NCBI RefSeq assembly: GCF_900091605.1
Contig: NZ_FMCQ01000008.1
Span: forward strand, 1-64,000
Source: Micromonospora tulbaghiae
GTDB lineage: Bacteria; Actinomycetota; Actinomycetes; Mycobacteriales; Micromonosporaceae
Direction of reading: 5' to 3'
DNA: 64,000 nucleotides
The notes under the pieces were generated by a model. The model saw only the letters and a list, made by a program, of their open reading frames with translations. It was not told the origin of the DNA and made no database searches. Position 1 is the stretch's first letter, and every line of letters begins with the position of its first letter. Of the stretch, positions 53,641-61,078 are shown in pieces. The translations under genes and the position numbers were made by a program.

Positions 53641-54468
53641 TCAGGACAGACGGAAGCGGGGGGCCTCGACGTCGGAGAGGTCGAGGTGCGGCATGACGGG
53701 GACGCCGGGGTCGCGCTTCACCGCCGCGCCGGCCACACCGCCCAGGTCGCCGGCGGCGGCCACCTCGGCCAGCGTGACCATTGTGGGCGGCAGCATCGTC
53801 AGCTCGCCGGCCTCCGCCCGGGCCAGGGCGTCCGCCGGGCGCAGCCACAGCGTGTGGTCGGCCTCCCCGGAGACGTCCCGGGTCCGCTGCCCCTCGGGCA
53901 GCAGGGCGACGAAGAAGTACGTGTCGAAGCGGCGCGGCTCGAACTCCGGGGTGATCCACCGGCTCCACGGCAGCAGCAGGTCGGATCGCAGCGTCAGACC
54001 CCGACCGGCCAGCAGGTCCGCAAAGCCGACCCGCCGTCCCTCCAGATCCTGCCGGGCCGCCTCCCAGTCGTCGCCGCTCACGTCGCCGACGACCGTGTCG
54101 GGGTCCGGGCCGGCGAGCAGCACGCCCGCCTCCTCGAAGACCTCGCGGGCGGCGGCGCACACCACCGCCTGCGCAGCGGCCGGGTCGAGCCGGAGCCGCT
54201 CCCCCCACTCCGCCGGGCCCGGGCCGGCCCAGCCGAGGTGCGCCTCCGAGTCGGAGCGGTCCACCCCGCCGCCCGGGAAGGCGTACATGCCGCCGAAGGT
54301 CATGGCCGCGACCCGGCGGATCATGTAGACCTCGAACCCGTCGCCGGCCGGGCGGAGCAACAGCACCGTGGCGGCGACCCGGGGCACGGCCGGTACGGCG
54401 CCCTCGGCCCGGAATCGGCGGGCGTGCTCCACCAGGGCGGGGGGTGCGGCGAAGCCGTCGATCGTCAT
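53641..54468 (-). CDS. NUDIX hydrolase
   Basis: 275 residues. The Nudix box is recognisable: GGGVDRSDSE precedes CAAAREVFEEAGVLLAG, with the catalytic REVFEEAG. The N-terminal substrate region VPRVAATVLLLRPAGDGFEVYMIRR fits the NUDT7/8 or CoA-like class. Substrate not deduced. Convergent with the WYL regulator at 2 bp. Confidence 0.9.
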   Translation of the reverse strand: MTIDGFAAPPALVEHARRFRAEGAVPAVPRVAATVLLLRPAGDGFEVYMIRRVAAMTFGGMYAFPGGGVDRSDSEAHLGWAGPGPAEWGERLRLDPAAAQAVVCAAAREVFEEAGVLLAGPDPDTVVGDVSGDDWEAARQDLEGRRVGFADLLAGRGLTLRSDLLLPWSRWITPEFEPRRFDTYFFVALLPEGQRTRDVSGEADHTLWLRPADALARAEAGELTMLPPTMVTLAEVAAAGDLGGVAGAAVKRDPGVPVMPHLDLSDVEAPRFRLS

Positions 54469-54898
54469 GCGCCGAGCCTAGTTCCCGCCTGGCAGTCCGG
54501 TCGGCGACGGTTCCCGTCGACTCACGGGACACACGTGCTCCGAGCGCGGGCCGCCCGGCCACGGTGCGTAGTTCTCCCCGTCCGCCCAAAGGCATACCTC
54601 CGTGCCCTTTGCTCTGCAGCCGAATCCGCAATGGCAACCGTCCGTGTGCGGTGCGCATGAGGCTGCAGAGCAAAGGGGACGAGAGGGCATCGGCCCAGCC
54701 GAGCGGGCTCGGGCTTATGTCCGTAAGAGCGCCTTTGGGCGCCCGGTCCTGGCGAAGAGAGGAGCAATCGCCGTCACGCTGCGCTATCTTCACGCTCCGT
54801 ATTCGATCGACGTCACATGGCCCTTCGGGGCGCAGCGTCGGAAGCCGCAGGAAGCGCGGGACTGCGTCCGTCGGTCGCGCCTGGCAGGGTCGTGACCC
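54469..54898. other. Intergenic region between Nudix and DinB genes
   Basis: A 430-bp divergent intergenic region with no credible gene. It holds the perfect 17-bp inverted repeat at 54605-54677 (listed separately). The pieces GCGCCTTTGGGCGC (54729-54742, self-complementary core) and AGCCGAGCGGGCTCGG (54698-54713) also show dyad symmetry. Promoters of both neighbours must lie in it. Confidence 0.6.
54605..54677. repeat. Family C: perfect 17-bp inverted repeat
   Basis: CCCTTTGCTCTGCAGCC (54605-54621) and GGCTGCAGAGCAAAGGG (54661-54677) are exact complements around a 39-nt interior. It is the same size class as families A and B. No second copy is in the window, so whether it is dispersed in the genome is unknown. 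Confidence 0.85.
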
Positions 54899-55486
54899 GT
54901 GATCGACGACTTCGCGAAGGAATACCTGCACAACGACCTGCGCCAGATCCGCGAGGCGATGCTGTGGAAGCTCGACGGGCTGTCCGAATACGACGTACGC
55001 CGTCCTCTGACCGCGTCCGGCACCAACCTGCTCGGCCTGGTCAAGCACCTGTCGTTCGGGGAGGCCCGGTACTTCGGCGAGGTGTTCGGCAGGCCGTTCC
55101 CGGAACCGCTGCCCCGGTGGGACGACCCGGATCCGGACGGCATCGACATGTGGGCGAGTGAGCACGAGACCCGCGAGGAGGTGATCGGCCGCTACCGGCG
55201 GGCGGCCGAGCACGCGGACGCGACGATCGAGGCCCTCGCCATCGACGCGCCCGGCCACGTGCCGTGGTGGCCCCGTCCGGACGTCAAGTTGTTCAACGTC
55301 CTGGTCCACGTGCTGACCGAGACCGGCCGGCACGCGGGGCACGCCGACATCCTGCGCGAGCAGCTCGACGGCTCGACCGGGACCTGGGCCGAGTACGCAT
55401 ACCTGGAACCCGACCAGCCGACGCTGACGGCGCGGCGGGCGATGATCGAGCGGGCCGCCCGCGCCGCCGCCGACGCCCGCGGCTGA
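54899..55486 (+). CDS. DinB-family protein (DUF664)
   Basis: 195 residues, four-helix bundle. DinB/DUF664 landmarks: LRQIREAMLWKLDGLSEYDVRRP, LVKHLSFGEARYFGEVFG with the first His, and LVHVLTETGRHAGHADILREQLDG with the second and third metal histidines. These enzymes are often thiol-dependent (mycothiol or bacillithiol) transferases; a mycothiol link would fit this genome. GTG start. Confidence 0.85.
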   Translation: MIDDFAKEYLHNDLRQIREAMLWKLDGLSEYDVRRPLTASGTNLLGLVKHLSFGEARYFGEVFGRPFPEPLPRWDDPDPDGIDMWASEHETREEVIGRYRRAAEHADATIEALAIDAPGHVPWWPRPDVKLFNVLVHVLTETGRHAGHADILREQLDGSTGTWAEYAYLEPDQPTLTARRAMIERAARAAADARG

Positions 55487-55547
55487 GCCGTCCCGACCGG
55501 TGGATCACCCTGCCGGCCCCGGAGCGGTACGGGATAGCGTGCCGGGC

Positions 55548-56516
55548 ATGACGCGTTGGGGAATCCTGGCCACCGGAAACATCGCCGCCCGCTTCGCCGA
55601 GGATCTGCGGCTGGTGCCGGGCGCCGAACTGGTGGCGGTCGGCTCGCGTACCCGGGAGAGCGCCGAGCTGTTCGCGCGCCGGCACGACGTGCCGCGGGCG
55701 TACGCCTCGTGGGCGGAACTGGCCGCGGACCCGGACCTGGACGCGATCTACGTGGCCACCCCGCACGCCGCCCACCACGAGGCGGCGCTCGCGTGCCTGG
55801 CCGGCGGCAAGGCCGTGCTGGTGGAGAAGCCCTGCACGCTGGACCTGCCGACCACCACCGAGCTGGTGGAGACGGCCCGCGACCGGGGTCTGTTCCTCAT
55901 GGAGGCCATGTGGATGCGGACCAACCCGCTGATCCTGCGGGTGCTGGAGCTGATCCGGGACGGCGCGATCGGTGAGGTGACGCACGTACGGGCGGACTTC
56001 GGCGTGGCCGGCCCGTTCCCGCCGGAGCACCGGATGCGGGCCCGCACGCTCGGTGGCGGCGCGCTGCTCGACCTCGGCGTCTACCCGCTGAGCCTGGCCC
56101 ACCTGGTGCTCGGCGTGCCGCAGCACGTGCAGGCGTGGGCCAAGCTGACCCCGGAGGCGGTGGACGAGAACACCGGCATGGCGCTCGGCTGGGACTCCGG
56201 CGCGGTGGCGACGCTCAGCTGCGGCATGGTCGGCGCGACAGCGATCACCGCTTCGATCACCGGTACGACCGGCCGGATCGACCTGCCCGAGCTGTTCTTC
56301 CGGCCCGCGCACGTGGTGCTGCACCGGGCCGGCGCCGAACCGGAAACGATCCCGGCGGACCTGACCGGCGGCGGTTACCAGTACGAGGCGATCGAGGTGC
56401 AGCGCTGCCTGGCGGCCGGGCTGACCGAGAGCCCGCTGGTGCCGCACGCCGCGACGCTCGAGGTGATGGGCCTGATCGACGACATCAAGGCCCGGATCGG
56501 CGTCTCCTACGCGTGA
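55548..56516 (+). CDS. Gfo/Idh/MocA family oxidoreductase
   Basis: 322 residues. Rossmann N-terminus GILATGNIAARFAEDL, then the EKPCTLDL motif (conserved EKP) near residue 95 and a C-terminal alpha/beta domain. This is the dehydrogenase class acting on sugars or inositol-like substrates with NAD(P). The second region WMRTNPLILRVLELI is typical of a dihydrodiol-dehydrogenase-like clade. A strong hairpin follows the stop. Confidence 0.88.
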   Translation: MTRWGILATGNIAARFAEDLRLVPGAELVAVGSRTRESAELFARRHDVPRAYASWAELAADPDLDAIYVATPHAAHHEAALACLAGGKAVLVEKPCTLDLPTTTELVETARDRGLFLMEAMWMRTNPLILRVLELIRDGAIGEVTHVRADFGVAGPFPPEHRMRARTLGGGALLDLGVYPLSLAHLVLGVPQHVQAWAKLTPEAVDENTGMALGWDSGAVATLSCGMVGATAITASITGTTGRIDLPELFFRPAHVVLHRAGAEPETIPADLTGGGYQYEAIEVQRCLAAGLTESPLVPHAATLEVMGLIDDIKARIGVSYA

Positions 56517-56546
56517 GGGGTTCCCCGCCACGGCGGGGAACCCCTC
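56515..56546. terminator. Bidirectional hairpin between oxidoreductase and pit genes
   Basis: GAGGGGTTCCCCGCC (56515-56529) and GGCGGGGAACCCCTC (56532-56546) form a perfect 15-bp stem with a 2-nt centre, so the loop would open by a few pairs. It begins inside the TGA stop codon and lies between convergent genes. Confidence 0.88.
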
Positions 56547-56564
56547 GACGTCACCGCGCGGAGA

Positions 56565-57569
56565 TCAGAACAGGGGCCGGACCAGCAGGTACGCGAGGCA
56601 GGCGATCGCGGCGGCGGCCGGGAACGTGATGATCCAGGCGATCACGATGTTGCCCGCCACGTTCCAGCGCACCGCGGAGAGCCGTTTCGTGGATCCCACA
56701 CCCATGATCGCCGAGGTGATCGTGTGCGTGGTGGAGATCGGCGCCTTCAGCACCAGCGCGTTGAAGTAGAGCACCGCGCTGGCCACGGTCTCGGCCGCGA
56801 AGCCCTCCGCGGGGCCGAGGTCGATGATCTTCCGCCCGAGCGTACGGATGATCCGCCAGCCGCCCGCGTACGTGCCGGCCGCCAGCATCGCGGCGGAGGT
56901 CCAGAAGACCCAGCCCGGGATGTGCGTCTTGCTCTCCTGGAAACCGCCGGTGTAGAGCGCGAGCACGATGATGCCCATGGTCTTCGCGGCGTCCTGCATG
57001 CCGTGACCGACCGACATGGCGGCGGCGGACGCGGTCTGCGCCCACCGGAAGCCACGGCTGAGCTTGCCCGGCTGGCCCTTCCGGAACAGCCACATGATCG
57101 CCAGCATCACCAGGAAGCCGAGGATCAGGCCGACCACCGGCGAGAGCACCATCGGGACGAGGACCTTCTCGATGATGGTGCCCCACTGGACGATGCCGTC
57201 GGCGGCGAACAGGGTCGCGCCGACCAGGCCACCGAAGAGGGCGTGCGAGGACGAGGACGGCAGGCCGAAGTACCAGGTGATCAGGTTCCAGATGATCGCG
57301 CCGAGCACGCCGGCGAAGACCACGCCGAGGCTCTCCACCCCGGTCGGCAACGTCACCAGCCCGTCGCCGACCGTCTTGGCCACCCCGGCGCCGAAGTGCG
57401 CGCCGACGAAGTTGCCGACGGCGGCCAGCGCGAGCGCGATCCGGGGGGTCAGCGCCCGGGTCGAGATGCTGGTGGCGATCGCGTTGGCCGCGTCATGGAA
57501 GCCGTTCGTGTAGTCGAACGCCATGGCGACCGCGATCACCGCCAGCACGGCGATGAGTTCGGGTGTCAC
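56565..57569 (-). CDS. pitA: PiT-family inorganic phosphate transporter
   Basis: 334 residues, about ten helices. The duplicated PiT signature is seen as FDYTNGFHDAANAIATSISTRAL near the N-terminus and APISTTHTITSAIMGVGSTKRLSAV near the C-terminus. Low-affinity phosphate/metal symporter. GTG 57569 with an AAGGAG site; 4 bp after the DUF47 gene stop. PHO boxes lie upstream of the pair. Confidence 0.95.
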   Translation of the reverse strand: MTPELIAVLAVIAVAMAFDYTNGFHDAANAIATSISTRALTPRIALALAAVGNFVGAHFGAGVAKTVGDGLVTLPTGVESLGVVFAGVLGAIIWNLITWYFGLPSSSSHALFGGLVGATLFAADGIVQWGTIIEKVLVPMVLSPVVGLILGFLVMLAIMWLFRKGQPGKLSRGFRWAQTASAAAMSVGHGMQDAAKTMGIIVLALYTGGFQESKTHIPGWVFWTSAAMLAAGTYAGGWRIIRTLGRKIIDLGPAEGFAAETVASAVLYFNALVLKAPISTTHTITSAIMGVGSTKRLSAVRWNVAGNIVIAWIITFPAAAAIACLAYLLVRPLF

Positions 57570-57573
57570 TGGA

Positions 57574-58200
57574 TCAGGACTCCTTGACCGCGATGGTCTC
57601 GACGGTGTTGGCCACGTGCTCGAAGGCGTCGCAGGCGGCCTCCAGCTCGTCGGCCACCTCCTTCATCTTCAGCACCGTGAGCGCGTCGTACTCACCGGAG
57701 AAGAGGCGGACCAGCAGCATCCGGTACGCCTGGTCGCCGTCGTTCTCGAGCCGGTTGCACTCGATCCAGTAGTCCTCGAGGTCCTTCATCGACTTCAGCC
57801 GGGGCATCGCCTCGGCGGTGAGCTTGGCCTGCAGGTCCAGCACGTTAACCAGCTCGTGCAGCTCGCGCGGAAGCGACGGGAGCTTGGTCAGGCCGTACAG
57901 GTAGAGCAGGTTGCCGACCGCCTCCAGGTGGTCCATCACGTCGTCGAGCAGCGAGCCGAGCCGGTAGATGTCCTCCCGGTCGAACGGCGTGATGAAGGTG
58001 GAGTTGATCTTCTTGTACAGCTCGTGCGTGATCTGGTCGCTGTCGTGCTCGATGTCGGTCAGCCGCTCGCTGATCGACTGCACGTCGGCACCGGGCAGGC
58101 CCAGCTCGTTGAGCAGGTCGGTCCCCTTCACCAGGTTCTGCGCGGCCCTGGTGAAGAGCTCGTAGAAAGCGCCCTCGGTGGGACGGAAGGAAAACTTCAC
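57574..58200 (-). CDS. DUF47 (PhoU-like) partner of the Pit transporter
   Basis: 208 residues, all helical. Family residues: ERLTDIEHDSDQITHELYKKINSTFITPFDREDIYRL (repeat 1) and a second PhoU-like repeat ending ACDAFEHVANTVETIAVK. DUF47 proteins are usually co-encoded with Pit transporters and thought to regulate them. GTG 58200. First gene of the pair; PHO-box repeats lie 118-150 bp upstream. Confidence 0.93.
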   Translation of the reverse strand: MKFSFRPTEGAFYELFTRAAQNLVKGTDLLNELGLPGADVQSISERLTDIEHDSDQITHELYKKINSTFITPFDREDIYRLGSLLDDVMDHLEAVGNLLYLYGLTKLPSLPRELHELVNVLDLQAKLTAEAMPRLKSMKDLEDYWIECNRLENDGDQAYRMLLVRLFSGEYDALTVLKMKEVADELEAACDAFEHVANTVETIAVKES

Positions 58201-58317
58201 AGCACGGACCTCGTCGTGTCGGTGGAAGGGTGGCCGTCGCCCCCCGGGCGTCTGCTCTGCGCATGCTAGGGACCGCGCCGAACCTACTTTCGATCGGCCC
58301 ACCCCTGGTCAGGCCCG

Positions 58318-58350
58318 ATTCACCGCTCGTTCACCTTCCGTTCACCTGAT
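58318..58350 (+). promoter_or_regulatory. Triple 11-bp PHO-box repeat upstream of DUF47-pitA
   Basis: ATTCACCGCTC (58318-58328), GTTCACCTTCC (58329-58339) and GTTCACCTGAT (58340-58350) follow in exact 11-bp phase. They are on the plus strand, opposite to the operon they probably control, unlike the pstS site. The last copy touches the stop codon of ppk2. Confidence 0.82.
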
Positions 58351-59300
58351 CACTCACGGCGCTGGCTCCGTAACCGGTCACGCTCCCGTTCGACGTCGAA
58401 ATCGGCAGGCGGATACCCCAGATCCAACCCGTCGAACGTCTCCCGCAGCAGGTGGGCGACCGCCCAGTCCCGGTACCACTTGCGGTCCGCCGGCACCACG
58501 AACCAGGGCGCGGCGTCCGTGCCGCAACGCTCGAAGGCCTCGGCGTACGCGGCCTGATAGTCGTCCCAACGTGCCCGGGTGTCCAGATCGCTCGGGTTGT
58601 ACTTCCAGAACTTCGCCGGGTCGGTGAGCCGCTCCATCAGCCGCTCGCCCTGCTCGGCGTACGAGATGTGCAGCATGACCTTCACCACTGTGACCGCCTG
58701 CTCGGTCAGTTCCCGCTCGAAGTCGTTGATGATCGCGTACCGGGACCGCCAGGTCGCCTCATCGACCAGCCCTTCGACGCGAGCGATGAGCACGTCCTCG
58801 TAGTGCGAGCGGTTGAACACGCCGACGTACCCGGGTGGCGGCAGCGCCCGGCGCACCCGCCACAGGAAGTCGTGCCGCAACTCCTCCTCGGTGGGCGGCC
58901 CGAACGAGCGGATGTGCAGCCCGAGCGGGTTCATCGCGCCCGCCACCCGCTTGACCGTGCCGTCCTTGCCGCCGCAGTCCATCGCCTGGAGCACCAGCAG
59001 CACCCGGCGCGGCCGGTCGCCGTCCAGTCCGGCGTCCGCCTGCGCCGGCGCGCTGGTGGCGCTGCCCGGCCCGGCGGCGCCCTGCGCCGAGGCGTACAGC
59101 ATCTCCTGCTGCCGCCCCAGTCCCGCGCCGATCAGCTCGACCTGGGCCCGCGCCCACTCCTTGCGCGCGGGCCCGCGCCCGGCCGCCGCCGGCAGCCCTG
59201 GCGTCGACCGGGGGTCGATCGCCTCCAGGTCCACCGGCCCCGGCGCCACCCGGAGCAACTCCCGCATCGGCCCGCCCTCGGGCCCCACCACCTCACTCAT
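58350..59300 (-). CDS. ppk2: PPK2-family polyphosphate kinase / phosphotransferase
   Basis: 316 residues. Walker A LQAMDCGGKDGTVKR and Walker B VFNRSHYEDVLIARV, lid region KNPS-like in KFWKYNPSDLDTRARWDDYQAAY. Uses polyphosphate to phosphorylate nucleotides or the reverse. ATG 59300 chosen (MSEVVG); ATG 59267 is possible. A PHO box at its 3' end and Pit/DUF47 downstream tie it to phosphate storage. Confidence 0.9.
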   Translation of the reverse strand: MSEVVGPEGGPMRELLRVAPGPVDLEAIDPRSTPGLPAAAGRGPARKEWARAQVELIGAGLGRQQEMLYASAQGAAGPGSATSAPAQADAGLDGDRPRRVLLVLQAMDCGGKDGTVKRVAGAMNPLGLHIRSFGPPTEEELRHDFLWRVRRALPPPGYVGVFNRSHYEDVLIARVEGLVDEATWRSRYAIINDFERELTEQAVTVVKVMLHISYAEQGERLMERLTDPAKFWKYNPSDLDTRARWDDYQAAYAEAFERCGTDAAPWFVVPADRKWYRDWAVAHLLRETFDGLDLGYPPADFDVERERDRLRSQRRE

Positions 59301-59346
59301 CCCCCGATCCTCACCCCCGGAGCCCTTCCCCGCTCGCCCCACTCCG

Positions 59347-59416
59347 CCGATCTTGCGGTTGCGGTCCCCGGCACGCCCGGAAAGCACCGTTTGCCGGGGC
59401 GGCAACTGCAAGATCA
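59347..59416. repeat. Family A palindrome, copy 5
   Basis: Arms GATCTTGCGGTTGC (59349-59362) and GCAACTGCAAGATC (59402-59415), one mismatch in 14. The interior matches copy 4 closely. It lies between divergent ppk2 and sigma-factor genes, so unlike copies 3 and 4 it cannot serve as a terminator for convergent genes. Confidence 0.85.
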
Positions 59417-59487
59417 GCGAGGGCCGCCGGGGGCGGGGCGGGGCGGGCGGGGCGGTGGGGCGGGGGCGGGGGCGGGAGAATGGGTGG

Positions 59488-60441
59488 GTGGAGGAGCTTG
59501 CGGGGGAGTTCGAGGCGGAACGAGGGCGTCTCCTGGCGGTCGCGCAGCGGATGCTCGGCAGCCGCAGCGAGGCCGAGGACGCGGTGCAGGAGACCTGGCT
59601 GCGCTACTCCGGCGCGCTGAGCGACCCGGAGGAGCGCGCCCGCGTACGCGACCTGCGGGGCTGGCTGATCACCACCTGCTCCCGGATCTGCCTGGACGTG
59701 CTCCGCTCCGCCCGGGTGCGCCGGGAGGCGTACCCCGGTCAGTGGCTCCCCGAGCCGGTGGTGACCGCGGCGCCGGCGGCGGACGGGTTCGCGCCCGACC
59801 CGGCCGAGCGGGCGGTACGGGCCGACCAGCTCGGTACCGCGCTGCTGGTGGTGCTGGAACGGCTGACGCCGGAGCAGCGGGTGGCGTTCGTGCTGCACGA
59901 CGTGTTCGCGGTGCCGTTCCCCGACGTGGCGGACGTGCTCGCGGTGACGCCGGAGGCGGCCCGTCAGCTGGCGTCGCGCGCCCGCCGGGCGGTGCACGGG
60001 CCGGACGCGCCCCGGCACAGCGCCGACATCGCCGAACAGCGGCGGGTGCTCGCCGCGTTCGCCGCCGCGGTGGAGTCGGGTGAGCTGGAGCAGTTGGTCC
60101 GCGTGCTCGCCCCCGACGTCGTGTCGATCGGCGACGCCGGCGGTCACTTCCCGGCGGGACGCCGGCCGGTGGCCGGCGTCGACTCGGTCGCCCGCCTGCT
60201 CCTCGGCCTGTACGGCCAGGCCCGGCAGCGGGGTGGACTGCGCGGCCGGCCGGTGCTGGTGGACGGCACGCTGGGGTGGCAGACGGAGTTCTTCCACCGG
60301 GACGGGCGGACCATCCGGATGGTCACCTCGTTCGCGGTCCACGAGGGGCGGGTCACCGGCGTGTTCAACCAGCTCAACCCGGACAAGGTGAGCGGGCTGC
60401 CGCCGCTGGGGCCGGACGCCGTCTGGCCGCCGCGCTGGTGA
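59488..60441 (+). CDS. ECF sigma factor with SnoaL-like C-terminal domain (SigJ/ECF41 type)
   Basis: 317 residues. Region 2 AQRMLGSRSEAEDAVQETWLRY and region 4 RLTPEQRVAFVLHDVFAVPFPDVADVLAVTPEAARQLASRARRAV. A long C-terminal NTF2/SnoaL-like domain follows (LEQLVRVLAPDVVSIGDAGGH, DGRTIRMVTSFAVHEGRVTGVFNQLNPDK), the self-regulatory extension of ECF41/SigJ. No anti-sigma gene is adjacent. GTG 59488; a GGGAG lies about 13 bases upstream. Confidence 0.9.
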   Translation: MEELAGEFEAERGRLLAVAQRMLGSRSEAEDAVQETWLRYSGALSDPEERARVRDLRGWLITTCSRICLDVLRSARVRREAYPGQWLPEPVVTAAPAADGFAPDPAERAVRADQLGTALLVVLERLTPEQRVAFVLHDVFAVPFPDVADVLAVTPEAARQLASRARRAVHGPDAPRHSADIAEQRRVLAAFAAAVESGELEQLVRVLAPDVVSIGDAGGHFPAGRRPVAGVDSVARLLLGLYGQARQRGGLRGRPVLVDGTLGWQTEFFHRDGRTIRMVTSFAVHEGRVTGVFNQLNPDKVSGLPPLGPDAVWPPRW

Positions 60442-60447
60442 GCCGGC

Positions 60448-60954
60448 TCAGACCACCACTGCGAGCCACTTCCGGTACGACGTGGCGAACGGCTCGGTGC
60501 CGTCGCCGAGCGCGCCGAGCAGCCAGCGGGACGCGGCCTCGGCCTCGGTGACCACGTCGTCCGGGTAGCCCCAGCGGGCCCGGTGCACGGCGAACTCGTC
60601 CTCGTCACGCAGCTCGACCAGGCCGGTCTCGCGGCGGCGCACCACGTCCAGGTCGAGGTCGATCAGGTGGACCGTCTCCTCACCCTCCCAGCGGGCCGGG
60701 GTGGCGATGTCGCAGTAGACCTCGCTGGTGCGCGGCGGCGGGTTGAACATGCCGGTCCACCAGCCGTGGTGCGGCACCAGCAGGACGAACGGGATCTGCT
60801 CGACGGACGGGCGGCCGTGGTAGACGGACTCGGTGCCGGCGGGCACGCCGAGCCAGACGCCGAGGTCGTCCTCGGCGAGCCGGCGGGCCGGGTAGTCGCG
60901 GTGGGCGCTGCCGTCGTACTTGCGGTAGATCACGCGGACCACGTCGCTCGGCAT
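60448..60954 (-). CDS. DUF402 domain protein
   Basis: 168 residues. DUF402/FomD-like pattern: VVRVIYRKYDGSAHRDYPARRL, YCDIATPARWEGEETVHLIDLDLDVVRRRETGLVELRDEDEF, with conserved acidic residues that may bind metal and act on nucleoside diphosphates. Exact reaction unknown. Ends 6 bp from the sigma-factor stop, convergent. ATG 60954 is preferred over an upstream TTG/GTG region. Confidence 0.82.
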   Translation of the reverse strand: MPSDVVRVIYRKYDGSAHRDYPARRLAEDDLGVWLGVPAGTESVYHGRPSVEQIPFVLLVPHHGWWTGMFNPPPRTSEVYCDIATPARWEGEETVHLIDLDLDVVRRRETGLVELRDEDEFAVHRARWGYPDDVVTEAEAASRWLLGALGDGTEPFATSYRKWLAVVV

Positions 60955-61078
60955 GCCTGGCACCCTAACCGATTCCGGCCACGCCACGCGATCGGCAGGT
61001 AACCGGACGCGACCCGCCGTCCCGCCACGCCGCCGGAGCGGCCGGACCCCCGTCGGTGCCGGCGGGTACGGTCGCACG

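Noticed and set aside
774-59416. Insertion sequences at the palindrome copies
   Set aside because: No transposase, terminal target duplications or coding capacity are visible; the elements are about 70 bp only.
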